Shown: piece by piece, positions 50,360 through 60,238 of the stretch | Numbering within the stretch: position 1 is the first letter of the stretch | How the letters are laid out: each line of letters begins with the position of its first letter | Notes under the pieces: model-generated | The model's input: only the letters and a program-made list of their open reading frames with translations | What the model was told of the DNA's origin: nothing | The model's database searches: none | Translations under genes and position numbers: made by a program | Source of the DNA: Mucilaginibacter aquaedulcis | Lineage (GTDB): Bacteria; Bacteroidota; Bacteroidia; Sphingobacteriales; Sphingobacteriaceae | Length of the DNA: 64,000 nucleotides | Assembly: GCF_030409325.1 (NCBI RefSeq) | Contig: NZ_JAUFPR010000002.1 | Coordinates: forward strand, 930,001 to 994,000 | Reading direction: 5' to 3'

Positions 50360-52762
50360 TCATTTACTTTCAACAGTGAGGGTTGCAGGTTGCAAACCAT
50401 CGGCAGTGGCGCTGATCATAATTTTACCCTGCTGGGCTTTTGACTGAATTATAGCTAAACCCAATCCATTAAAAACACGGTGTTGATTACCAACAAATGG
50501 ATCAAGATCTGTTTGTGAACCATTGTCCAATGCCTTTAATGTCCCCTGCCCTTTCACTCTGAATTTAATCATATCATTAGCATCAGGTATTATATTATTA
50601 TCCTTATCCAGTACCGACACAGTTACGAATGAAAGGTCTTTACCATCGGCTTTTATATGATCTCTATCGGCTTCCAGTTTTATTTTGTAAGGCTTACCAG
50701 CTGTGGTGATCTGAGTAGCTAAAAGCACCTTTCCATTTTTGCGTGATATTGCTTTTAGTGTTCCGGGTTCATATTTTACGCGCCACATTACATGCAAATC
50801 ATCACCGGCTTTTTTTCTGATGCCTAATGATTTGCCATTAAGATAAGCCTCAACCTCATCGGCATTGTTATAATAGGCCCATACATCAATGGTTTGACCA
50901 GGTTTCCAGTTCCAGTGAGGTAACAGATGCAATACTGGCTTGGTTGTCCATTCACTTTGGTACATATAGTAAACATCTTTCGGGAAGCCAGCTAAGTCAA
51001 CAATGCCGAAATATGAACTGCGGGCTGGCCATAAGTATGGTGTAGGCTCGCCTATGTAATCAAAGCCCGTCCACACAAAAAGGCCCGACAGAAAATCGTG
51101 TTTTTTGATGATCTTCCAAGTTTCTTCGTGGGTTGATCCCCAATATGCTGATACATTATCGTAAGCCGAAACCGTATGATCAGGATTACCTTCCTTCAAA
51201 GGTGTTTTACCATCTTTAGGCCAGCGACGGATACTATCTGAAGGCATATCGTAATTCCCCCGGGTTTCCAATGCCGACATGTTTTCTGTCCCGATAAATT
51301 TCTGACCCGGATAATTCTTTTGAAAATCAGCGTATACTTCCTGATGATAATTCAAGCCTATAAGATCAAGTGCTCCGGATTGATATATATAATTCTTTTT
51401 CGGATCAGGATCGCTCAATGCAGATGTTACGAGCCGGGTTTTATCAAGTTGTTTTACTATGGCAACCAATTCCTTACCTATACTAATTCCGGTACTATCA
51501 AATTGCTCCCTGATCTCATTACCTATACTCCAGGCAAATATAGATGGATGGTTGCGATCGCGTAATATCTGATCTTGAATATCCCTTACATGCCACTTAT
51601 CCCAATCCTGGTGATAATCAAATTTACTTTTCTTTTTCTTCCACATATCAAAAGCCTCATCCATCACCAAAAAACCCATCCGATCACACAAATCAAGCAG
51701 TTCAGGTGCCGGTGGATTGTGTGATGTCCGGATGGCATTGCAGCCCATAGCTTTCAGTATTTGTAACTGCCGCTCAATAGCCCGCACATTCACTGCCGCC
51801 CCCAAAGCGCCCAGATCATGGTGCATACAAACACCCAATATCTTCATGCTTTTGCCATTTAAGCTAAAGCCCTTATTTACGTCAAAATTAAAGTAGCGGA
51901 TACCTGTTCGGGTTGTATAACTATCTATCGGCCTGCCATTTTCAAGTACATTTACCACAACCCTGTAAAGATATGGTCTGCTTACCGACCATAGTTTGGG
52001 CTCATTTACTTGCAGAACTTGCTCCGCAATACTATCTGCATCATTTACAGGTGATGTTTTTTGAGTTACTACCTTCCCCAATGAATCTATGATACGAGTT
52101 TGTATGGATAGTTCCTTACTTTCCACCGCGCGATGAAGTTGAACTCTTATAGCAATTTTGGCCGATTGTTCATCAGCCTTTGGCGTAGTGATATAAGTAC
52201 CCCAATTGGTAATATAAGCTTTAGCAGTTGTAACCAACCATACATTACGATAAATACCGGAACCAGTATACCAGCGCGAATTTGGTTGATCAGCATTATC
52301 GACCCGGACTGCGATAACATTTTTTCCTTCTCCAAATTTCAGGAACGGACTAAGGTCATATCTGAAAGAAATATAGCCATTAGGCCGTTTACCCAGATAA
52401 TGCCCATTTATCCAAACCTCACTGTTATGATATACTCCGTCAAAATCTATAAAAACATTTTTATTTTTTTTTGCTGGTGGCAAGGTAAACGTTTTGCGAT
52501 ACCAGCCAATACCTGCGGGTAATCCACCCTCAGCTTGCGTTGTAGGGTTCTGAGCATCAAACTTTCCTTCAATACTCCAATCATGCGGCAGGTCAAGGTT
52601 TCGCCATTGCGTATCGTTAAATGACGGGTCTTTTGCTTCGGGTTTATCACCGGGGAAGAATTTCCATCCCGCATCAAAGTTTTCGGTTTGGCGCACGTTT
52701 TGAGCCTGGGTCGTAACTGCATAACCGAGCCAGATCAGCAATAAACAATAGCGATAATTCAT
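50360..52762 (-). CDS. GH2 beta-galactosidase-like enzyme with DUF4982 and Ig-like C-terminus
   Basis: A secreted 800 aa GH2 enzyme (signal peptide ending TTQAQ at residue 21). The jelly roll is at about 25-180, the Ig-like domain 185-290, and the TIM barrel 295-600, with acid/base Glu416 in SIGNEIREQF and nucleophile Glu493 in GTENMSALET. The barrel is followed by a DUF4982-type sandwich (HWNWKPGQTIDVWAYYN) and an Ig-like domain (DRDHIKADGKDLSFVTVSV). This layout is common in Bacteroidota beta-galactosidases. It contains a run of nine A near residue 98. It lies 5 bp from the next upstream gene. Confidence 0.9.
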   Translation of the reverse strand: MNYRYCLLLIWLGYAVTTQAQNVRQTENFDAGWKFFPGDKPEAKDPSFNDTQWRNLDLPHDWSIEGKFDAQNPTTQAEGGLPAGIGWYRKTFTLPPAKKNKNVFIDFDGVYHNSEVWINGHYLGKRPNGYISFRYDLSPFLKFGEGKNVIAVRVDNADQPNSRWYTGSGIYRNVWLVTTAKAYITNWGTYITTPKADEQSAKIAIRVQLHRAVESKELSIQTRIIDSLGKVVTQKTSPVNDADSIAEQVLQVNEPKLWSVSRPYLYRVVVNVLENGRPIDSYTTRTGIRYFNFDVNKGFSLNGKSMKILGVCMHHDLGALGAAVNVRAIERQLQILKAMGCNAIRTSHNPPAPELLDLCDRMGFLVMDEAFDMWKKKKSKFDYHQDWDKWHVRDIQDQILRDRNHPSIFAWSIGNEIREQFDSTGISIGKELVAIVKQLDKTRLVTSALSDPDPKKNYIYQSGALDLIGLNYHQEVYADFQKNYPGQKFIGTENMSALETRGNYDMPSDSIRRWPKDGKTPLKEGNPDHTVSAYDNVSAYWGSTHEETWKIIKKHDFLSGLFVWTGFDYIGEPTPYLWPARSSYFGIVDLAGFPKDVYYMYQSEWTTKPVLHLLPHWNWKPGQTIDVWAYYNNADEVEAYLNGKSLGIRKKAGDDLHVMWRVKYEPGTLKAISRKNGKVLLATQITTAGKPYKIKLEADRDHIKADGKDLSFVTVSVLDKDNNIIPDANDMIKFRVKGQGTLKALDNGSQTDLDPFVGNQHRVFNGLGLAIIQSKAQQGKIMISATADGLQPATLTVESK

Positions 52763-52767
52763 ATTCG

Positions 52768-53898
52768 TTATTGTTTCTTCTTTTTAACAGGCGGCTCAAC
52801 AAAACTCAATTCGCTTTTACCCATATCTTTTGATGTAGCTATTGCAATTCCGCGCTGATCGGCCTTATTAACAGCACAATAAAAATGATATACAACACCT
52901 TTGTATTTTACCACGAATGATTTATGGGCAAACATATTATCGTAAGACTCGGATGACTCAATGAGCTTATTGCCAGTCCAGTCTGTCCAATGAATCAGGT
53001 CATATGATGCTGCAAAACGATTAAACACACCTGATGTACCTGTTTTCCAGAAGGCACCGAAGTAAAACATCACATATACATCGCCTATTTTTTGAATGTA
53101 AGGATCGCCGGTAATTCCATCGCCATGATTAAGTACAGGATCTTTTCCAAATCGTTTCCAGTGCAGCATATCGTCAGATACTGCCATGCCAATGCGTTCG
53201 GCACCCCGTTTTTTATTTACGCTGTCGCCGTTGGCATTGTAATACATCAAAAAAGGATATCCGGTTAACCTGCTTTTATCCCAGATCACTGTTTCTTTAT
53301 ACTGGGTATGATTATCCCACCAGCTTACATCTTTATCTATACTTGATAGTACCGGATGATCCAATCGTTTCCACTCATGCGCCACAGCGGGGTCTTGATC
53401 TGTGTTTGCTATCCCAATCGATAATAAACCTTTTTCATATCCACGACTCTGCCCGCCGAAATACGATAGCCAGTATTTATCCTGATACTTTTGTAATTGG
53501 TATGAGCCTCCCCACTTATTATCCTGCAAGGCTATGTAACCTGCTTTTTGGTTATTATCCCAATTGGTGGTATCGGAAAATGATAGGATTCGACCACGGG
53601 TTTTCCAATGCAGCAAATCTTTACTATCTGCCAGCCAGGTTTCGTAACCACGGCCATTAAATACAAGGTAGGTCATGTACCAGTTATTCCCTTTACGGAA
53701 CACACTGGGGCAATCAATCTTTTTTGAGTTGCTATCGGGCACCATAACCATACCATATTTATAGGGAGTTTTCACCTGTTCGTAAATATCCTGCATAACC
53801 TTTTCAGGTACCGGTTTTATTGGAGATTGCGCACACACGTTGACCGCGATTAACAGGCAAGCTAAACCTAACAAACGTTTATAAATATCAATCATCAT
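52768..53898 (-). CDS. Secreted five-bladed propeller glycosidase-like protein (GH43/GH32/GH130 clan)
   Basis: A 376 aa protein with signal peptide ending VNVCAQ. Propeller repeats of the GH43/GH32/GH130 kind are visible: DCPSVFRKGNNWYMTYLVF, WLADSKDLLHWKTRG, GMAVSDDMLHWKRFG and ITGDPYIQKIGDVYVMFYFG. Asp and Glu residues are present in suitable blades (YKETVIWDKS could supply the acid) but I cannot assign the family. It ends in a basic VKKKKQ tail. It is one base from the GH78 gene, so it is surely in the same transcript. Functional alternatives include arabinosidase, xylosidase and mannoside/phosphorylase-type enzymes. Confidence 0.65.
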   Translation of the reverse strand: MMIDIYKRLLGLACLLIAVNVCAQSPIKPVPEKVMQDIYEQVKTPYKYGMVMVPDSNSKKIDCPSVFRKGNNWYMTYLVFNGRGYETWLADSKDLLHWKTRGRILSFSDTTNWDNNQKAGYIALQDNKWGGSYQLQKYQDKYWLSYFGGQSRGYEKGLLSIGIANTDQDPAVAHEWKRLDHPVLSSIDKDVSWWDNHTQYKETVIWDKSRLTGYPFLMYYNANGDSVNKKRGAERIGMAVSDDMLHWKRFGKDPVLNHGDGITGDPYIQKIGDVYVMFYFGAFWKTGTSGVFNRFAASYDLIHWTDWTGNKLIESSESYDNMFAHKSFVVKYKGVVYHFYCAVNKADQRGIAIATSKDMGKSELSFVEPPVKKKKQ

Positions 53899-56670
53899 TT
53901 ATTTAGTGTTGAATGTATAATTCCCGGAACCGATCTTTAACATGGTTTTGCCATCCTGATAGCCTATTAATTTCACATCTTTTTCATTACTGATATTTTG
54001 ACCATTTATCTTTATCGCAGTTGATTTATTAACAGGCAGATAAACAATAGATGTAGTATTCGGCGGGATGCCTACACTTAATTCAAATCCACGGGTATCC
54101 TTTTTCCAACTGCTTGATATCTTGCCATAAGGTGATTGATAACTCGCGCTTGCTGATGTTACATCCCCCACAACTTCGGGCCTGATTTCAATACGATTAA
54201 ATGCGATGGAACCTTCGGCCGGGCGGATACCGGCCAAGCCACTGTAAAACCACTCCATTAAATGTCCCAGCATAAAATGATTATTGGATACTTCCGGTAA
54301 AGCAGCCCAGGATTCAGTAAGTGCAGTTGCTCCATGAGCCAATTGATATCCATAACCAGGTTTATCACTCCTGCTATTCATATCATAAATAACATCCGAC
54401 CGACCTTCGTCATCTAAAACCCGTAACAGATAACGGTAACCAATATCTCCGGCAGTAAGGCTGTTGCCCCTGTCGCGAATATCCTTTACTATGTTGTTCA
54501 CTACGGCTGTTTTATATTGCGGATCAACCAAACCGGCGTAAACAGACATGGCATTAGCTGCCTGGCTTCCTGTGCCATACTCCTTAGTTTGAGCATTAAA
54601 GAATTTATTATTATATGCTTGTTTTACTTCTGCCGATAACTTTTTATATGATGCAGCATCGGCTTGCTTACCTAACAACTGAGCTATTTTAACAGCTATA
54701 TTCAAATCATAATAATATATAGATGACGCTGTGATACCTTTTGGCGTTAATTGTGAAACACCAGGCGGTTTAGGGCCCAGATCAAACCAATCGCCCAAAC
54801 CCTGATACAACAAGTGGCCATCAGTCTTTTTATCGAGATAAGCGAGGTACCGCTTTATCATATCATAATTTTCGGTAAGCACCTCTCTATCTCCGTACCA
54901 TTGGTATACATACCAGGGCAATATTACAGCGTTACTACCCCATTCTGGTGAATCACGAAAAGGTTCGTCAAACTTTACATATTCGGGGGCAATTTCAGGT
55001 ATCAAACCGTCTTCGGTTTGCGATATGCGCATATCGTTAATGCACTTACGCGCTAACCCGGCTATATCATAATTATAACGCAATGAACTACCTACCAAAT
55101 GAGCTTCTTCTATCCAGCCCAGCTTTTCCCGGTGCGGACAATCAGTAAACACACTTGCCATGTTGCTTTTCATGGCCCAGTCAATCAGCTTAAATGTGCG
55201 GTTAAACAATTCATTTGAGCAAGTAAATTTGCCAATTGTAGCAGCTGCATTACGAGTATGTAATCCTTTAATATCAACTATAACCGGAAGCTGATTAGCG
55301 TTTGTTTCATTTTGCGGAACAGCTCCCTCTACCTGTAAATATTTAAAACCATAATAGGAAAACTGAGGATGCCAGGTTTCCGTGCCGCCGCCTTTTAAAA
55401 CATATTTGTAGTAATGTGGGCCACCCGAAGCTTTTTGATTGGCACTGCCATCGGCATTGATCAGCTCGGAGGGAATTATCTTTATTGTATCTCCTTTTTT
55501 GCCCTGAACGATGAGCTGCGGAATGCCCGAAAAATTTTGCCCCAGATCATAAACCCAGGCGCCTGTACTAATTTTATTTTTGTGCTGAGGGGCAAACTCT
55601 TCCATTATTTTTAAAGGATCGGCCATTTGCGCGTTCAGCATTGGCGTGCCGTCAACGGTTATCACATTATGCCATTTATTATCATCAAAGTTGTTGGTAT
55701 TCCAACCAGTTTGTTCAAGATTAGCATCGTAATCTTCACCCGCGTAAATACTGGTAAAAGTGATAGGGCCTGGTGCAGTTTTCCAGGAATTATCACTTAA
55801 AATATTTTCAATGTGCCCATCCTGATATTCCATAACCAGGCGACAGATCATTTTCGGATAACCAAATGCACCAGTAAGTTTACGGTAACGTTTATCTCGA
55901 GGGATGAAATAAAAGCCGTTACCCAGCATTACGCCTATGGTGTTTTTGCCAGATTGCAATTCATTGGTAACATCAAAAGGAACATACAAAGCCTGCTTAT
56001 CATATTTAGTCCACCCCGGATCAAGAAAATGATCACTTGTTTTTTTGCCATTTAGACTCAATTCAAAATGACCTAATCCGCAGATGTACAAAGTAGCCTT
56101 TTTCAACTGATCATGCACCGTGAATGATTTACGCATCAGCGGTAACACATCATTAGCCATACCCAACTTTTTAGGCCCCTTGCCATGGTAAAACGGAACT
56201 ATGGCAGAGCTATCCGGAAGTTTATTGTAAGCAATCCATTTGGCACCTGCCCAATCTGTTTTTGCCAGCAATCCCATTTGCCAACTGGCTATACTGCTCC
56301 AGTCCGAAACATTCTTGTGATTGTCCCAAATCATTACCTTCCAATAATAGGTTTTAGCAGCTTGCATTGGTTTACCTCTGTAAACTATCTGTAATGATGC
56401 CGGTGATATAACCTTTTTAGAATCCCAGACATTACCTTCATTATTTTTCAGTTTTGATATTTCATCTGCAACTAATATCCTGTAAGCAGTTTGCATTGTA
56501 TTATGCTGATTACTGAGTAATTGCCAACTTAGCTTAGGCATTGCGGACTCTATGCCGAGCGGGTTCTGTTTATGTTCGCATTGAAGTTCTGTTACCTTTA
56601 AATTCTGTGCAAAAGCCCCGATGGGTAATAATAACAGCAATACATAAATTTTTCTGATCATCATTTTCAT
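53899..56670 (-). CDS. GH78 alpha-L-rhamnosidase, full-length (second)
   Basis: A multidomain enzyme of 923 aa. The frame is open to 56694, overlapping the GH2 stop; ATG 56670 gives a good signal peptide (MKMMIRKIYVLLLLLPIGAFAQ) and a 10 bp gap, so I use it. The N-terminal Ig-like domain begins KVTELQCEHKQNPLGIES. The active-site motif is DCPHREKLGWIEEAH (about Asp510, Glu515, Glu522). This differs from the DCPQRNER type at 24403 and places it in another GH78 subgroup. The C-terminal sandwich ends KIGSGNYTFNTK. The expected action is release of L-rhamnose from a different linkage. Confidence 0.9.
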   Translation of the reverse strand: MKMMIRKIYVLLLLLPIGAFAQNLKVTELQCEHKQNPLGIESAMPKLSWQLLSNQHNTMQTAYRILVADEISKLKNNEGNVWDSKKVISPASLQIVYRGKPMQAAKTYYWKVMIWDNHKNVSDWSSIASWQMGLLAKTDWAGAKWIAYNKLPDSSAIVPFYHGKGPKKLGMANDVLPLMRKSFTVHDQLKKATLYICGLGHFELSLNGKKTSDHFLDPGWTKYDKQALYVPFDVTNELQSGKNTIGVMLGNGFYFIPRDKRYRKLTGAFGYPKMICRLVMEYQDGHIENILSDNSWKTAPGPITFTSIYAGEDYDANLEQTGWNTNNFDDNKWHNVITVDGTPMLNAQMADPLKIMEEFAPQHKNKISTGAWVYDLGQNFSGIPQLIVQGKKGDTIKIIPSELINADGSANQKASGGPHYYKYVLKGGGTETWHPQFSYYGFKYLQVEGAVPQNETNANQLPVIVDIKGLHTRNAAATIGKFTCSNELFNRTFKLIDWAMKSNMASVFTDCPHREKLGWIEEAHLVGSSLRYNYDIAGLARKCINDMRISQTEDGLIPEIAPEYVKFDEPFRDSPEWGSNAVILPWYVYQWYGDREVLTENYDMIKRYLAYLDKKTDGHLLYQGLGDWFDLGPKPPGVSQLTPKGITASSIYYYDLNIAVKIAQLLGKQADAASYKKLSAEVKQAYNNKFFNAQTKEYGTGSQAANAMSVYAGLVDPQYKTAVVNNIVKDIRDRGNSLTAGDIGYRYLLRVLDDEGRSDVIYDMNSRSDKPGYGYQLAHGATALTESWAALPEVSNNHFMLGHLMEWFYSGLAGIRPAEGSIAFNRIEIRPEVVGDVTSASASYQSPYGKISSSWKKDTRGFELSVGIPPNTTSIVYLPVNKSTAIKINGQNISNEKDVKLIGYQDGKTMLKIGSGNYTFNTK

Positions 56671-56680
56671 GTTCAATGTT

Positions 56681-59600
56681 TTATTGCATTTCAATACCTG
56701 AAATATACAAACCTGCCGACTTTATACCTGTTATAACCAGTTTATAATTACCCGCATTAATGCCTGTTCCGCTGGTAGTAACCACCGTGCCCGATTTATT
56801 TTTACCCACCGGTTTAAAACTGATTGGCTCCTGGTTCATCTCGGTACCATCGGCAGCCAGCAACTGCATTTTGCCTGTAAAAGTTTCGGCTGTTGGATTA
56901 TAGTATTTAATACGTAGAGTATACAACGCACTTACGCCTGGACTAACCGGAAACCATACTTTTCCATCATCTTTTTCAAAACGGATCACCTTTCTACCGT
57001 TCAAAGTATCGTTTACAACTCCACCTTTTAGCTCCGCGGTTTCTGCCTTATAACTGATCGTTTTACGCAGATCAGTGGCGGGCTGCAGCATGGTAACAGG
57101 TAGCACGGCAACTGTGTGAAGATATTTTTCAAGGCCATTGCTAAATTTTACTACACTGCCATGTTTGAATCTTTTGCGATAAACCGGTAATTTATTACTA
57201 CTATCTGAATCTGTTTCAATATACTGACCGGTAGCTTCGTAATTGACTAACCATTGAGGTTTTTGCGAAGAATTTATATCAATTGCCATAAAAACATCAG
57301 CATCTGCCTTAACTATGAAAGAGGTTTCTTTTTCAGATTGCTCATGGCTTGTCTTTACCCAATCTGCACCAAACAGCACGGGCGGGAGATTACTGAATTT
57401 AATTTCTGCATCTGAATATACCTTTTCGCCTATGTCAAGCCAGCTTTGTACTGACCAGCCTTTAGCGGCCTTAAAATTTTGAATGATACCGTTATTATTT
57501 CGCGAAGGATGCACCTCTTTATTCAACGAACTGATAGCAATGGCCGAAATAATCGCTTCTCCTGCTTCAGCATCAGGAAATGAAATACTTAACATGCCTC
57601 CCTTTGCATGCGCGTTAATAACTTTCCTTAACGCCTTATTACAACCGGCTTCTTTCCATATATCCAAATTTTTAATTTTAGTTTCACCATTAACGGCTAC
57701 ATCAAATAAACGCCAGCCTGTACAATCCATGCCGCCACCTACGCCATACCATGGCTCAGAAAAGTAAAGCTCCACTCGATAATCACCATCAGATACAGGG
57801 AAATTAAAGCGCAGCCTATCCATACCGTATCTAAAAGTTTGAAACAATTTACTGTCAGCAGTACCCATTATCCGGTCAAAAGTGCGTTGCTGACTCGCAA
57901 AAAAGGCGGGTAAGCCGGGGTAGTCATCAGTCCATGATAATGAGCCTGCCTGTTTAGGATCGTCCTGATGCCTATCAGCCATCCAGAGATTGCCAAAACC
58001 ATCTTTATAATCAGGGCCGCCGCAATTTAGTCTGTACAGATAATTGTAACGTGAAGCAGGTTTTAGTATTTGATTGTCAGTTTCCTTTGCCAAATGTGGT
58101 GCCACCGACAAATGGTTGAGCACTATCTTATCATGCGCTACGGCTTTTCCGTTTACATAACCTATAGCGTATAACACATTATATTTTATAGCTGCATTAT
58201 CCCATTGAAAATGAGTTCCGATACCATTCCGTTTCTTCTTCCCTAATGATTCGTGCTGAAGATCGTTAAATAGCTCCACCTCATCACAATTGGAATACAT
58301 AGTTATGCTATCCTTTTTGCCTGGATTAAGCCAGCGATTCGGCCAGGTATGCGATACGATATAAACCATAGGCTCCTTATCTTTTGGCGCGTAATTGGCC
58401 CGGTACATGTAAAAAGCATCTGTAGGCTGCCCCCAGGCAGTGAATAGTCCTTTATAATTTATTGGGCCTACCCTATCCAATTCCCGTTCACCTTCGCCTC
58501 CCTGTGTACGGCCTGGGTTTTCATGAGAGTAAAGCAGCCATTGAAAATGTCCTGCCACCTTGTCTCTTACCGATTCGGCCAATCGTACTTTGGTTTCCAT
58601 CAATTGGTTAAGTCTGTCTTCGCTTAAGGGGCCATTGGCATTAAATAGGCCTTCTGTATGCAGTCCGAGACTACGCCAAGCCCCATATTCACCTACAAGA
58701 ATCTGTTTTTTAAGATCATCGTCGTAGGTTAAGGGGTTACCGCCGTAGGTACCAGTCCAGTTTTGAGGTACATCCCAATCGGTGCCTGAGCCACCATTAC
58801 AAGTGGTGATTTTGCGTTGCGATGAGACTGTTGGGTCTAATTTTCGGATCAGATCGCTACATTCGCTTGCAAAATCGGTTGGCAGCTTACTCTCATTCTG
58901 TAAGCCCCACAAAATAACCGACGGGCTATTACGGCGTTCCTTTATCCAATCAATTAATAAGGCCTTGTAGTTTGTTCTGAACTCTTGTGTATCATACCAT
59001 ATATGTGCCGAATATTGAGGCCACCACAATAATCCCAGACTATCCCAATAACTATTATATTCCAGGTTATGAGGTTGGTGAGCATCCCTGAAAGCATTAA
59101 AACCCGCTGCTTTTACCTGCATTACCCGCGCTTTAATTTCAGCATTACTAAAAGCATGGCTTTTACCCATGAGGTGTTCATATTCAGCAATACCATTTAT
59201 AAATACAGGCTTTCCATTAAGATAAAACCGGCCGTCGTCATTGTTGCGGCCGATGGGCCAGCTAATCCAGCGGATGCCATAAGGAGTTATAATTTGATCA
59301 ATTACCCTATTATCCTGCTTTATCTGGGTAACTAAATTGTATAAATAAGGGTTCACTAACGACCATAGATGTACATTTTTGAGGTTTTTGAGCACCTGTG
59401 AAATTACTTTTGTTTCACCAGACTTGATTTCATTTTCACTACTCAATTCCTCGATTAACTTTCCGTTTTGATCAATTAATTTGCTTCTAATTTTTAAACG
59501 CTTTGATTGTAGCCCATAGTTTTTGATCTCGGTTTCTATATTGAGCGTTGCCGATTTTTCTGATACTGTTGTATCGTTCCAAATATGTACACCAAAAGGC

Positions 59601-60238
59601 TCAACCCTGGCTTCATTTGTTACAATCAGATGTACAGGCCTGAATATACCCATTGGCTGTGACCCTTCCGAAAATCCGGGATCATCAGAACAAGCACCAC
59701 ATACCCAGGGCAAATCCTTAATAAATGCCGGATGATCGGCCCTTACACAAAGCAGGTTTTGTTTGCCTGCTTTTATGACATCTGTAACATCTAAGGTAAA
59801 GGAAGTGCGGCCGCCTGCATGGTAACCCACCTGCTTGCCATTGAGCCAAACAGTAGCATATGATCCCACTCCCTCAAACCACAAAAAATATCTTTTGCCT
59901 GGCTGTTTTATCGATAAAGAGAAAGCCTTACGATACCATGCATAACCATGTTTGTTACCGTGTGGTAAACGACGATAACCTTCATAGGTATCCCAATTAT
60001 TAGGTATATCTACGGTTTTCCATTTTTTATCGTTGAAAGAGGCCTTCTCAAAACCCTGATAGGCTTTATCATTCTCGTCGGCTATAGTATGCCAGTTACT
60101 ATTCAGTAATATATTTTGTCGGGTTTGAGCATCTATGGAATTACCTGCAAATAATATAAATGCAATAAAAAAAATAGCTCGAGGCTTGTGTTTAAACCTA
60201 AATCCTGATTTTTTGGTATTGCAGATATTCAACTTCAT
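56681..60238 (-). CDS. Large GH2 enzyme with malectin and CBM-like modules
   Basis: A 1185 aa secreted GH2 protein with a signal segment (residues 19-38, ending SIDAQ). The jelly roll covers about 42-210, the Ig-like domain 215-325, and the TIM barrel 330-620. The acid/base is Glu449 in GLQNESKLP and the nucleophile Glu517 in VGEYGAW. Both contexts differ from LacZ. A malectin-like domain follows at about 735-905 (YRLNCGGPDYKDGFGNLW, YRVELYFSEPWYG), then a CBM6/35-like sandwich at about 1070-1185 (GKVWFPVSPGVSALYTLRIKYY). It overlaps GH95 by four bases. The sugar specificity is unknown; uronidase and galactosidase are both possible. Confidence 0.87.
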   Translation of the reverse strand: MKLNICNTKKSGFRFKHKPRAIFFIAFILFAGNSIDAQTRQNILLNSNWHTIADENDKAYQGFEKASFNDKKWKTVDIPNNWDTYEGYRRLPHGNKHGYAWYRKAFSLSIKQPGKRYFLWFEGVGSYATVWLNGKQVGYHAGGRTSFTLDVTDVIKAGKQNLLCVRADHPAFIKDLPWVCGACSDDPGFSEGSQPMGIFRPVHLIVTNEARVEPFGVHIWNDTTVSEKSATLNIETEIKNYGLQSKRLKIRSKLIDQNGKLIEELSSENEIKSGETKVISQVLKNLKNVHLWSLVNPYLYNLVTQIKQDNRVIDQIITPYGIRWISWPIGRNNDDGRFYLNGKPVFINGIAEYEHLMGKSHAFSNAEIKARVMQVKAAGFNAFRDAHQPHNLEYNSYWDSLGLLWWPQYSAHIWYDTQEFRTNYKALLIDWIKERRNSPSVILWGLQNESKLPTDFASECSDLIRKLDPTVSSQRKITTCNGGSGTDWDVPQNWTGTYGGNPLTYDDDLKKQILVGEYGAWRSLGLHTEGLFNANGPLSEDRLNQLMETKVRLAESVRDKVAGHFQWLLYSHENPGRTQGGEGERELDRVGPINYKGLFTAWGQPTDAFYMYRANYAPKDKEPMVYIVSHTWPNRWLNPGKKDSITMYSNCDEVELFNDLQHESLGKKKRNGIGTHFQWDNAAIKYNVLYAIGYVNGKAVAHDKIVLNHLSVAPHLAKETDNQILKPASRYNYLYRLNCGGPDYKDGFGNLWMADRHQDDPKQAGSLSWTDDYPGLPAFFASQQRTFDRIMGTADSKLFQTFRYGMDRLRFNFPVSDGDYRVELYFSEPWYGVGGGMDCTGWRLFDVAVNGETKIKNLDIWKEAGCNKALRKVINAHAKGGMLSISFPDAEAGEAIISAIAISSLNKEVHPSRNNNGIIQNFKAAKGWSVQSWLDIGEKVYSDAEIKFSNLPPVLFGADWVKTSHEQSEKETSFIVKADADVFMAIDINSSQKPQWLVNYEATGQYIETDSDSSNKLPVYRKRFKHGSVVKFSNGLEKYLHTVAVLPVTMLQPATDLRKTISYKAETAELKGGVVNDTLNGRKVIRFEKDDGKVWFPVSPGVSALYTLRIKYYNPTAETFTGKMQLLAADGTEMNQEPISFKPVGKNKSGTVVTTSGTGINAGNYKLVITGIKSAGLYISGIEMQ

